This document shows, one piece after another, positions 7,166 to 14,514 of a DNA stretch of 20,344 nucleotides (position 1 is the first letter of the stretch; each line of letters begins with the position of its first letter). Where the stretch lies: IMG/VR virus record IMGVR_UViG_3300027142_000071, positions 1 to 20,344 of that record, one strand, 5' to 3'. Below the pieces are notes generated by a model that saw only the letters and a list, made by a program, of their open reading frames with translations, made no database searches and had not been told where the DNA came from. A program made the position numbers and the translations under genes. The DNA is from a virus.

Positions 7166-8868
7166 TTCTTTTTAAGAAAGTAAGATACAAAAATTTTCTA
7201 TCAACTGGAAATATCTTTACTGAAATTCCTTTGAATGAAAATGCAACGACATTGATTGTCGGTGAGAATGGTGCGGGTAAGTCAACATTTCTTGACGCCA
7301 TCACATTCTCATTATTCGGTAAACCATTCCGCAATATTAACAAACCTCAACTTGTAAACTCAGTCAACGAAAAAGAATGCGTTGTTGAGGTTGAGTTTTC
7401 TATCAACAAGAAAGAATATAAAGTCATTCGTGGTATCAAGCCAAATGTCTTTGAGATCTATGTTGATGGTAGTTTATTAAACCAAGACGCCAAAGCAAAA
7501 GATTATCAGGATCATTTGGAAAAATTGATTCTGAAGATGAACTACAAATCATTCACACAGATTGTCATTCTTGGATCAACAAACTTTACTCCATTCATGC
7601 AGTTGTCAGCGGCGGACCGTAGAACAGTGATTGAAGATCTGCTTGATATCCAGATTTTTAGTTCCATGAATGTGATTGTAAAAAGTAAAATACACGCACT
7701 TAAAGATGAAGCCGCGCAACTCAAGATTCAGATTGATAACACAAAAGATAAAATCGAATTACACAAGAAACATCTAGACGAACTCAAAAAGAATACCAAA
7801 GAACTAGTAGATGCAAAGAAACAAGAAGTAGTAGAGAATACGGCATCACTCTCGCAACTTGAAAACGATGCAACATCAAAAGAAGTTGAAATTGACAACC
7901 TAGTAAACGAAACAACTGATGAAGATTCAACAACAAAGAAGTTTCAAAAACTAAACAACCTTGAAGCCAAGATCGAAGGGAATATTCAGAAACTCGAGAA
8001 AGACATCGAGTTCTATTCTGTAAATTCGACTTGTCCAACCTGCGATCAGGCTATCAATAACAAAGAAGAAAAAGTACACACATGCAACAGTAAAATTACA
8101 GAACTAACTGAAGGTCTAACAAAACTAAAGGAAGAGAGTGATGCCGTTCTACGTCGAATCAATAACATTAAAGCAACGCAAAAGCAACTTCAGACTCTTG
8201 AACAAGATCTTGTCCGCATTAATACTTCTCGTAGCCAGATTCGAAAGTATGTTAAGAAACTTGAGGATGAAATTGCCGAGATAGAAAATAAACCAGCCAT
8301 GAGCGATGAGTTTAAGGCGCAAAGCAAAACATTACTCAATGCATTGCAAGGATTTAACGATAAACGAAAAGAAGTATCTGAACAAACACAAAACTACGAT
8401 ATTGTCGCGCAGTTGCTTAAAGATGGCGGGATTAAGTCGAAAATCATTAAGCAGTACGTTCCAGTCATAAACAAACTGGTAAATAAGTATTTGGCTGCGA
8501 TGGACTTCTTTGTCAACTTCAACATTGACGAGGAGTTCAAGGAGACCATCAAGTCTCGTCACCGAGATGATTTCAGTTATGAAAACTTCTCAGAAGGTGA
8601 AAAGAAACGTATTGATCTAGCACTGTTGTTTACCTGGAGGTCGGTCGCCAAATTAAAGAACAGTGTCAATACGAATCTGCTCATCTTCGACGAGGTCTTT
8701 GATGGTTCTCTTGACATTAATGGTACTGAAGAATTTATGAAGTTGATATATATGATGAATGATGATGCAAATATTTTTGTTATCACACACAAGACTGATC
8801 AAATGGTTGATAAGTTTAAACATACAATACGATTCGCGAAGGTTAAGAACTTCTCGCAGGTGGTGTAA
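7162..8868 (+). CDS. 46: Recombination nuclease ATPase subunit gp46 (SbcC/Rad50 family)
   Basis: A 568-residue SMC-like ATPase that partners gp47. Walker A GENGAGKST is at 34-42, a Q-loop region near TQIVILGSTNF, and a long coiled coil at about 175-390 broken by a zinc hook CPTC (C291, C294). The ABC signature FSEGEKKRIDLAL is at 476-488 and Walker B LLIFDEVFD at 506-514. Length is near the T4 protein. Translation starts at GTG 7162, overlapping the gp47 stop (GTGA). GGAG at 7153-7156 sits 5 nt upstream and supports that start. The coiled coil is very A-rich (Lys, Glu, Asn codons), giving a local G+C dip that does not imply foreign origin. Confidence 0.96.
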   Translation: MILFKKVRYKNFLSTGNIFTEIPLNENATTLIVGENGAGKSTFLDAITFSLFGKPFRNINKPQLVNSVNEKECVVEVEFSINKKEYKVIRGIKPNVFEIYVDGSLLNQDAKAKDYQDHLEKLILKMNYKSFTQIVILGSTNFTPFMQLSAADRRTVIEDLLDIQIFSSMNVIVKSKIHALKDEAAQLKIQIDNTKDKIELHKKHLDELKKNTKELVDAKKQEVVENTASLSQLENDATSKEVEIDNLVNETTDEDSTTKKFQKLNNLEAKIEGNIQKLEKDIEFYSVNSTCPTCDQAINNKEEKVHTCNSKITELTEGLTKLKEESDAVLRRINNIKATQKQLQTLEQDLVRINTSRSQIRKYVKKLEDEIAEIENKPAMSDEFKAQSKTLLNALQGFNDKRKEVSEQTQNYDIVAQLLKDGGIKSKIIKQYVPVINKLVNKYLAAMDFFVNFNIDEEFKETIKSRHRDDFSYENFSEGEKKRIDLALLFTWRSVAKLKNSVNTNLLIFDEVFDGSLDINGTEEFMKLIYMMNDDANIFVITHKTDQMVDKFKHTIRFAKVKNFSQVV

Positions 8869-8870
8869 TC

Positions 8871-9590
8871 ATGTCAAAGAATGTAAAGTTATACAACGGC
8901 AATCTAGTTGATTATGAAGTTTACAAACTTGTAGATTTTTATGATCCTATTTTGAGACAGCCAACAAAGCCATATGTTTTCGATGACGAAAAATCAAAAG
9001 ATAAAGCGGCATACATTGCATTCTCTATGGCTGAGAGTCTAGAAAGATTGCAAGGTCTTGGCTTGTCAGCCAATCAAGTTGGTTTGGATGTTAGAGTTTG
9101 TGCGTTGAACATGGGCAAAGAAATTTGGACAATGTTCAATCCAGAAATTATAGAACGCTCTGAAGAATTGAATACTCAATTCAGCGAAGGATGTTTAAGT
9201 TATCCTGGATTATTCTTGAAGATTCCAAGATATAAAACTGTTAAGGTGAGATTTCAAGCAATTGGTGGTCAGTTTGTTGAGCAAGAATTAACAGGACTCA
9301 CCGCAGTGTGTTTACAACATGAACTTGACCATTTGGATGGTATAGTGTATACTGATAGAGTGAGCAGAATTAAGTTAGACATTGCGAAAAAGAAAGTGAA
9401 GTCTAATGTGAAGAAAATGAATCGAATTTCTGAGAAGGTTGCGCAAGAACGAGAACATCTGATAGAGCAGTCTTCTGGTCTGCAATTGAAGAAACAAGAA
9501 CCAGAAGTTAGAATTCTTGATTCTTCTATGCTGGGACCACAAGAGTCAGTGGAAAAAACGCCCGAGAAATTCGTCTATAGAGTGGGTTGA
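8871..9590 (+). CDS. def: Peptide deformylase with C-terminal extension
   Basis: Metal-dependent deformylase that removes the formyl group from N-terminal Met of new proteins; common in T4-like aquatic phages. All three family motifs are intact: motif 1 GLSANQ (64-69), motif 2 EGCLS (106-110, ligand C108), and motif 3 HELDH (150-154, ligands H150 and H154, catalytic E151). The usual C-terminal helix (about 163-185, IKLDIAKKKVK) is followed by some 55 extra residues, polar and probably disordered (EREHLIEQSSGLQLKKQEPE and onward), which compact phage deformylases often lack. It starts 2 bp after the gp46 stop and is the last gene before the duplicated promoter region, so it probably closes the uvsY-def transcript. 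No terminator is evident after it. Confidence 0.96.
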   Translation: MSKNVKLYNGNLVDYEVYKLVDFYDPILRQPTKPYVFDDEKSKDKAAYIAFSMAESLERLQGLGLSANQVGLDVRVCALNMGKEIWTMFNPEIIERSEELNTQFSEGCLSYPGLFLKIPRYKTVKVRFQAIGGQFVEQELTGLTAVCLQHELDHLDGIVYTDRVSRIKLDIAKKKVKSNVKKMNRISEKVAQEREHLIEQSSGLQLKKQEPEVRILDSSMLGPQESVEKTPEKFVYRVG

Positions 9591-9660
9591 CGTAAGTTAT
9601 TGATTTTATTAGAGTTTTTTCTGTTGTATTCCAGGAACTTTTATTCTATAATGGTTCTAT
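9591..9660 (+). repeat. Duplicated promoter segment, copy A
   Basis: A 70-bp intergenic segment matching 11943-12012 without gaps. Positions 1-37 agree at 35 of 37 bases and the last 13 bases (from the -10 box) at 11 of 13 or better, while the middle 20 or so diverge. It begins right after the deformylase stop and ends within the ATG of the VWA gene. Confidence 0.88.
9624..9652 (+). promoter_or_regulatory. Sigma70-like promoter P2 (VWA gene)
   Basis: -35 TTGTAT at 9624-9629, 17-bp spacer, perfect -10 TATAAT at 9647-9652. The ATG at 9659 lies exactly 6 nt after the -10 box, so the predicted +1 is the start codon itself. Confidence 0.72.
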
Positions 9661-11947
9661 GAATATGAATATCCAGGCTTCCAAGTCTATCCTCGCCAAA
9701 CTCTTGGCGAGCGAGAATATCACGGTCTCGCACCAAAATGTCAAGACCGCATACTTCGACCTCAAGAATCGTACGATGGTGCTGCCTGTCTGGAAGGACA
9801 TGGATGGCGACTTGTATGACTTGCTGACTGGTCACGAAGTTGGTCATGCTCTGAACACTCCGCAGCAGGGCTGGCATAATGAAGTTGCTGCAACTGAAAA
9901 GAAATTCAAAGATTTCTTGAACGTCATCGAAGATGCGCGCATTGAGAAACTGGTCAAGCGCAAATTCCCTGGACTTTCCAAGTCTTTTGCGCGTGCATAT
10001 GCGTCATTGTATGAGCGCGATTTCTTCGGCATCAAGAAACTCGAAGACCTCAACACGCTCAATCTAATTGACCGCATCAACCTGCGCTTCAAGATGGGTT
10101 CACATGTCATTGTTGAATTCAATGACTTTGAGCGCGAGATTGTTCGCGAAGTTGAGGCTGTTGAAACATGGGATCAAGTTGTTGATATTGCTCGACGTGT
10201 GTATGATTACACGAAGCAGAATGAACAAAATAAGGTTCAGAATCAGCAAGACCTTCAAGAGCAGATGCGCAATGAGCGTCAAGAGACTCAAGAAGATTCT
10301 GGCGAGTTCGATGACATCGATGACAATTCTGACTATGAAGACGACATCGACGGCAACGATGACTCTGACCTAGACGAAGAATCAGACGGCACTGACGCTG
10401 AAGATTCGCAGGATCAAACTGAGTCTGAAGACGAAGACGATGCTAGCAGCGATCAATACAGTCCTGGCGAAGGCGCTGAAGAAGAACAAGAAGATGACGG
10501 TGAACCGCAGTCTGTAACTGACCGCAATTTCCGCCAGCGCGAGCAGGAATTGGTCAACGAGACTGGCAAAATCTTCATGTATGAATTGCCTGATGCTGTT
10601 CTTGAGAATATTATTCTTCCGAACACGGAAGTTGTGAGTGATCTTGAGAAATTCTTCCGCGAGCAAGTTGCTGATCCGACTCGCACTTATGGCAAACACG
10701 GTATCTCATACGACACTGTTGTGCAGAAGTGTGTGCGCAAGTTTAACACCAACAACAAGAAAGTCATCATGCATATCTTGAAGGAATTCGAGATGCGCAA
10801 GAAAGCCAGCGAGTATGCTCGAACGCAGACTGCTCGAACTGGTGAGTTGAACATGAATGTGCTGCACAAGTATCGTTTCAGCAATGACTTGTTCCGCAAG
10901 ATCACTGTCGTACCGAAGGGCAAGAATCATGGCTTTGTCATGTTTGTTGACATGTCTGGTTCGATGGGCGATATTCTTCGCAACACGATTGAGCAGATGC
11001 TTGTGCTTGCGTCGTTCTGTAAACTTGCCAAAGTCCCGTTTGAAGTTTATGGTTTCAGCGACGATTGTTATGGCAACAAGAAGTTGCGCGAGATGGTGAA
11101 CAAAGATCGTTTCGTGTCTAATCGTGCTGTTGACATGACGATGAGCAGCAGTTGGTTTCATCTCAAGCATCTGATTGGTTCTTCGTTGTCGCCTGTCCAG
11201 TATCGTCGTGCGTTCAATGCGATGTGCGTTGTTGCCAATGAGTATGGTCGTTGCTATGGATATGGCTATTATCCCCAAACCAATCAGGATGAAGATCATG
11301 GTGGTTGGTCATACAGTTGGGATTCATCTGGCTTTGGCTTGAATGGAACTCCGTTTCTCGAAACTCTGCTTGCTTCTCGCGGAATCATTACTGCATTCCA
11401 GAACAAGCATCAGTTGGATGTTTGCAACGTTGTATATCTCACCGACGGTGACGGTGGCAATCATCTTTCATATCCTCCGATGAGCAGCGACTCTGGTTTC
11501 TATGACGATCGTCGCAAGTCTGTTGTGTATCTGATTGACAAAAAGACCAAGAAGAAAGTGAAGTTGCCAAATTTCCATGATATGCAATCTGCCATCACGG
11601 AGTTGGTTGCCGATGTGACTGGTTGTAAGCATATTGGTTTCTATGTTGGCAACAAGAAAGGCATTCAGCGTGACATGAAGCATTTTGTTGCTGATAAGTC
11701 TCATGTTGAACAAGATGCTGCCAAGAAAACTTTCCGCGAGCACAATTACTTTGTTGTTGATCGTCTTGGTTATGACAAGTATTTCTATGTTGCTCTTCCG
11801 AACAGTAACATCGTTGATGACAAACTTGAGATCACCAGCGATATGAACAAGAACAAGATGGCTCGCGAATTTTCCAAGACTGTGGGCAGCAAGAAGAGTA
11901 ATCGCCTCCTGCTCACGAAACTCGCCGAAGAATTGGCGGTTGCGTAA
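9659..11947 (+). CDS. Metallopeptidase-like and VWA-domain protein (CobT/MoxR-partner type)
   Basis: A 762-residue multidomain protein. Residues 1-110 hold a zincin-like site GHEVGH (H59, E60, H63) followed by NVIEDARIE (88-96), whose Glu could be the third zinc ligand, as in putative metallopeptidase domains that accompany VWA domains. Residues 212-283 are a very acidic Asp/Glu/Ser stretch like the middle of CobT. The C-terminal VWA domain has a MIDAS motif DMSGS (D431, S433, S435), a candidate MIDAS Thr in NGTPF (T564), and TDGDG at 595-599. Such proteins act with MoxR/CobS AAA+ ATPases, and one is encoded next door. True cobaltochelatase is unlikely with no other cobalamin gene here. There is no SD before ATG 9659; ATG 9665 is an alternative. 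Substrate is unknown; proteolysis is only inferred from HExxH. Confidence 0.92.
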   Translation: MNMNIQASKSILAKLLASENITVSHQNVKTAYFDLKNRTMVLPVWKDMDGDLYDLLTGHEVGHALNTPQQGWHNEVAATEKKFKDFLNVIEDARIEKLVKRKFPGLSKSFARAYASLYERDFFGIKKLEDLNTLNLIDRINLRFKMGSHVIVEFNDFEREIVREVEAVETWDQVVDIARRVYDYTKQNEQNKVQNQQDLQEQMRNERQETQEDSGEFDDIDDNSDYEDDIDGNDDSDLDEESDGTDAEDSQDQTESEDEDDASSDQYSPGEGAEEEQEDDGEPQSVTDRNFRQREQELVNETGKIFMYELPDAVLENIILPNTEVVSDLEKFFREQVADPTRTYGKHGISYDTVVQKCVRKFNTNNKKVIMHILKEFEMRKKASEYARTQTARTGELNMNVLHKYRFSNDLFRKITVVPKGKNHGFVMFVDMSGSMGDILRNTIEQMLVLASFCKLAKVPFEVYGFSDDCYGNKKLREMVNKDRFVSNRAVDMTMSSSWFHLKHLIGSSLSPVQYRRAFNAMCVVANEYGRCYGYGYYPQTNQDEDHGGWSYSWDSSGFGLNGTPFLETLLASRGIITAFQNKHQLDVCNVVYLTDGDGGNHLSYPPMSSDSGFYDDRRKSVVYLIDKKTKKKVKLPNFHDMQSAITELVADVTGCKHIGFYVGNKKGIQRDMKHFVADKSHVEQDAAKKTFREHNYFVVDRLGYDKYFYVALPNSNIVDDKLEITSDMNKNKMAREFSKTVGSKKSNRLLLTKLAEELAVA

Positions 11948-12012
11948 GTTGTTGATTTTATTAGAGTTTTTACTGTTGTTTCCTGTGTGTTTTTCAGCGA
12001 TAATAGTTCTAT
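11943..12012 (+). repeat. Duplicated promoter segment, copy B
   Basis: Second copy of the 70-bp segment at 9591-9660, beginning inside the TAA stop of the VWA gene. The base triplet aligned with the VWA start ATG is ATA here, so the start codon of the downstream gene lies further on. Confidence 0.88.
11976..12004 (+). promoter_or_regulatory. Sigma70-like promoter P3 (AAA+ gene)
   Basis: -35 TTGTTT at 11976-11981, 17-bp spacer, -10 GATAAT at 11999-12004; predicted +1 about 12011. This leaves a short leader containing GGAG (12024-12027). Confidence 0.65.
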
Positions 12013-12033
12013 AGATTGATAATGGAGTCTGAT

Positions 12034-13422
12034 GTGAGAAAGTCTAATTATGATAATGCGGCTCGGATTGAGATTCTTGAGCGATTGCATGCGCACTTCG
12101 ACAAGGATACTATCTCGTTGAAGGAACTGAATGCCTTCTGCGAAAACAAGAAAAACAACGTTGAATTCTTTCCGTATTTTATTCTGCGTGAGCGCAAGGT
12201 TGCTCGTGGTCAATTCAGCATCGTACCGAGTGCTGCCAGTGCGATCGCTGCTCCGAAGCAGACTGCTGAAGTCCCTGTTGCTGCGGCTGCGATGGTTGCG
12301 CAAGTTGTGAACATTGCCAGCCGTCGTGCGCAAAATGTCACTGAGTCATTTGTGCCTGACCGCAACGAAACGTATGTTCCGTTCGGATTCTACAACGACA
12401 TGCGCGACATCATCAAGTCGCGAATCTTCTATCCTATCTACATCACTGGCTTGTCAGGTAACGGCAAGACATTCATGATTGAGCAGGTTTGTGCTGCGTT
12501 GAAGCGTGAGTTGATTCGCGTCAATATCACGAAGCGCACCGATGAATCTGACTTGATTGGTTCCTATGAATTGGTTGATGGCAATACCATCCGTCGTGAA
12601 GGTCCAGTGATTACAGCGATGCGTCGTGGTGCTGTGCTCTTGCTTGACGAGTGCGATCTCGGCACGGAAGACATTCTGTGCTTGCAGCCGATTCTTGAAG
12701 GCAAGCCATACTTTGACAAAAAGACTGGTGAAGTTGTCCACCCTGCTGCTGGCTTCAACGTGATTGCAACTGCGAACACGAAGGGCAAGGGCAGCGACGA
12801 TGGTCGGTTCATCGGTACAAACTTGCTCAACGAAGCATTCCTCGAGCGTTTCGCCATCACGGTCGAGCAGGAATATCCTCCTGCTGCTACTGAGCGCAAG
12901 ATTCTTGAGAAGAATTTCGCTGTTCTTGGTATCACTGACACGACGTTCATTGACCGTCTTATCACGTGGGCTGAAGTCATCCGCAAGAGTTTCTCGGATG
13001 GTGCGGTTGATGAAGTTATCTCAACTCGTCGTCTTGTTCATATCAGCAAGGCATTCTCTATCTTCAACAATCGTTTGAAGGCAATCGAGATGTGCTTGAA
13101 CCGATTCGATACTGATACCAAGACTGCGTTCTTGGATCTGTACACGAAGGTTGATGCGGAGGCAACTGCTCCAGTCGTACCGAAAAATGATGTTCAAGTG
13201 GAAACGATGAATGATCCAAATACTGGCAATCTTACCGTTCGTGTGATCAAGAATGGTAAAACGCAAGAAATGGTGTTGACTGCAATGGATATGGTGGAGT
13301 ATCAGCTTCAAGGAATGACTGAGCAGCAGGTTATTGATCGCGTCGTCAAGACTCTTGCTGAAGCTGATTTGATGACTTCTAGAATTCAATTGCTCAATCA
13401 AATTGTGATTAATGGAGGCTGA
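12034..13422 (+). CDS. MoxR/CobS-type AAA+ ATPase
   Basis: A 462-residue AAA+ ATPase of the MoxR/CobS clade, which remodels partner complexes together with VWA proteins. Numbered from GTG 12034: N-terminal helical region (1-50), Ala-rich linker (about 65-95), Walker A GLSGNGKT (139-146), Walker B VLLLDECD (201-208), sensor 1 IATAN (244-248), and arginine-finger region FLERF (269-273), then a helical lid and a C-terminal extension of over 100 residues. The GTG is chosen because GGAG ends 6-7 nt before it and the context matches the next gene's start (GGAGG, then GCTGAT, then ATG). ATG 12022 (466 residues) and a TTG at 12016 are in frame but lack an SD. Phage CobS annotations often refer to this family; a role in cobalamin synthesis is not supported here. 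Confidence 0.92.
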   Translation: MRKSNYDNAARIEILERLHAHFDKDTISLKELNAFCENKKNNVEFFPYFILRERKVARGQFSIVPSAASAIAAPKQTAEVPVAAAAMVAQVVNIASRRAQNVTESFVPDRNETYVPFGFYNDMRDIIKSRIFYPIYITGLSGNGKTFMIEQVCAALKRELIRVNITKRTDESDLIGSYELVDGNTIRREGPVITAMRRGAVLLLDECDLGTEDILCLQPILEGKPYFDKKTGEVVHPAAGFNVIATANTKGKGSDDGRFIGTNLLNEAFLERFAITVEQEYPPAATERKILEKNFAVLGITDTTFIDRLITWAEVIRKSFSDGAVDEVISTRRLVHISKAFSIFNNRLKAIEMCLNRFDTDTKTAFLDLYTKVDAEATAPVVPKNDVQVETMNDPNTGNLTVRVIKNGKTQEMVLTAMDMVEYQLQGMTEQQVIDRVVKTLAEADLMTSRIQLLNQIVINGG

Positions 13423-13423
13423 T

Positions 13424-13612
13424 ATGGATCAGTTTAGAATGAAAATGCAAGAAAAGGTCAATGTGTTCTTGGATAGACTTCGTGAGTCTGGTGAAACTAA
13501 CATGTTTGGTGCAGCCCCATATATCCAAGAAGCGTTTGGTGTAAACCGAACTGAAGCCAAGCAGTATCTTTTAAATTGGATGGAGACTTTTGCTGAGAGG
13601 CACAAGCAATAA
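13424..13612 (+). CDS. Small hypothetical protein (62 aa)
   Basis: A 62-residue protein starting one base after the AAA+ stop, with a strong GGAGG at 13414-13418 and 5 nt spacing, so the ATG at 13424 is preferred over one at 13412 that lies within the SD region. The sequence FGAAPYIQEAFGVNRTEAKQYLLNWMETF looks like a compact helical bundle with a possible helix-turn-helix (AAPYIQEAFGVNRTEAKQYL). Coupling to the AAA+ gene suggests a shared role, but nothing in the sequence defines it. Confidence 0.75.
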   Translation: MDQFRMKMQEKVNVFLDRLRESGETNMFGAAPYIQEAFGVNRTEAKQYLLNWMETFAERHKQ

Positions 13613-13614
13613 TT

Positions 13615-14082
13615 ATGGGTCTTGATATGTATTTGAATGCGAAGCGGTATCTTTCGGATTACAACGAAGCCGACCTCGCAAAGAAGAGAGAGATGATGAA
13701 TCTCTTTCCCGAGTTGGCTGTTTACCTGACACAGGAAAACGGTCATCCTATTAAAGAGATTACTGCTAGTGTTGGCTATTGGCGAAAGGCAAATGCAATC
13801 CATGGTTGGTTTGTGCAAGAAGTGCAAGAAGGCGAAGATGATTGCAAAGAATATTATGTCAGCAGAGAAAAACTTGAGGAGTTGAAGAATCTCTGCGAAC
13901 AGGTCTTGGCGAATCGTTCTCTTGCTGCAGAACTCTTGCCGTCGACCAGTGGGTTCTTTTTTGGAGGCACTGAGTATGATGATTGGTATTTCAGCGACCT
14001 TGAGTTGACTGTTGAAATTGTCAACGATACACTTTTGCTTTCTGAGAAGGATTGGAATTTTTACTATCAGTCTAGTTGGTAA
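13615..14082 (+). CDS. Conserved hypothetical, MGLDMYL family
   Basis: A 155-residue soluble protein with the hallmark start MGLDMYLNAKRY that I recognise from many uncharacterised phage and bacterial proteins. Other conserved-looking blocks are GYWRKANAIHGWFV (about 54-67), DDCKEYYVSREKLEEL, and FFFGGTEYDDWYFSDLE near 112-130. It is rich in aromatic and acidic residues with no known catalytic motif, signal peptide or membrane helix. The start ATG comes 2 bp after the preceding stop. No function is established for this family to my knowledge. It probably closes the P3 transcript, although no terminator is evident and promoter P4 begins 7 bp later. Confidence 0.86.
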   Translation: MGLDMYLNAKRYLSDYNEADLAKKREMMNLFPELAVYLTQENGHPIKEITASVGYWRKANAIHGWFVQEVQEGEDDCKEYYVSREKLEELKNLCEQVLANRSLAAELLPSTSGFFFGGTEYDDWYFSDLELTVEIVNDTLLLSEKDWNFYYQSSW

Positions 14083-14089
14083 GCAATAG

Positions 14090-14118
14090 TTTACTTTTGG
14101 CTCTTGTTGGTATATAAT
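14090..14118 (+). promoter_or_regulatory. Sigma70-like promoter P4 (HTH gene)
   Basis: -35 TTTACT at 14090-14095, 17-bp spacer, perfect -10 TATAAT at 14113-14118. The predicted +1 is about 14125, the first base of a structured leader. Confidence 0.68.
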
Positions 14119-14125
14119 AAGAGTC

Positions 14126-14171
14126 ATGTTACAGGATAAGCCCCGCTCTTGTAACATTATTGAAGGGGTTT
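14126..14171 (+). promoter_or_regulatory. Structured 5' leader, possible pseudoknot or attenuator
   Basis: An 8-bp perfect stem ATGTTACA (14126-14133) with TGTAACAT (14150-14157) encloses a 16-nt loop. The loop's AAGCCCC (14138-14144) can pair with GGGGTTT (14165-14171; 7 bp with one G-U), giving an H-type pseudoknot. Alternatively, the CCCC/GGGG stem followed by T residues could act as a weak terminator. The RBS (AAGG at 14177-14180) lies just downstream. The strand is inferred from P4. Confidence 0.5.
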
Positions 14172-14188
14172 TTGTGAAGGTATATTTT

Positions 14189-14485
14189 ATGTCTAATGCT
14201 CTTGATTCGTTTGTTACTTATCTTGCCGATGGCAACACTGTCACCTCGCGCCAAATTCGCGCCATGTTCAAGGTTGACAATGCTGCTGATCTTGCTTATC
14301 GTGCACGCAATGAGGGTATCTCTGTATACACCAATCGCGTCACGAATTCGCGTGGTGAAAAGGTTTTTGCCTATCGCCTCGGCAATCCTTCGGCTCAGTT
14401 CGAGAAGTATCTCGAACAGGGTAAGATTGCTCGCGCTCGCAAGACGCTCTATCGTGATGCTATCAACGTCTCGATGACTGCCTAA
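14189..14485 (+). CDS. Small winged-helix-like DNA-binding protein
   Basis: 98 residues from the ATG at 14189, which has AAGG at 14177-14180, eight bases upstream. Residues 18-43 (VTSRQIRAMFKVDNAADLAYRAR) read as a helix-turn-helix and 44-65 (ISVYTNRVTNSRGEKVFAYRL) as a beta wing, followed by a basic helix (KIARARKTLYRD). A role in DNA binding and transcription is likely by fold, but targets are unknown. It forms its own unit, with promoter P4, a structured leader and a terminator at 14515. An in-frame ATG at 14126 would add 21 residues encoded by the leader hairpin. That start coincides with the predicted +1, so a leaderless longer form is possible, though the added sequence looks unprotein-like. 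Confidence 0.78.
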   Translation: MSNALDSFVTYLADGNTVTSRQIRAMFKVDNAADLAYRARNEGISVYTNRVTNSRGEKVFAYRLGNPSAQFEKYLEQGKIARARKTLYRDAINVSMTA

Positions 14486-14514
14486 TCTGGCAATTCTAAA
14501 AATGTGATAACATT

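Noticed and set aside
9591-9600. GTAAGT-like motifs at both repeat copies as intron 5' boundaries
   Set aside because: Flanking genes are complete and uninterrupted, and there is no intron core or homing endonuclease. The similarity comes from the duplicated promoter segment.
10290-10510. GAT/GAC/GAA-rich tract as a repeat element
   Set aside because: It encodes the acidic stretch of the VWA protein in frame, and there is no exact repeating unit.
10706-11299. Long minus-strand open frame (197 codons) inside the VWA gene
   Set aside because: It lies antisense to a well-supported coding sequence with VWA motifs, has no RBS or promoter of its own, and its low-complexity product resembles a codon shadow.
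9659-13422. Cobalamin biosynthesis (cobT/cobS) as the function of the VWA and AAA+ genes
   Set aside because: The resemblance is to domain architecture. No cobN or other cobalamin gene is in the window, and the HExxH/EDARIE site fits a metallopeptidase-VWA reading.
13429-14157. Minus-strand open frame of 242 codons across 13429-14157
   Set aside because: It spans two supported plus-strand genes and the P4 promoter region. No family resemblance or initiation signal was seen.
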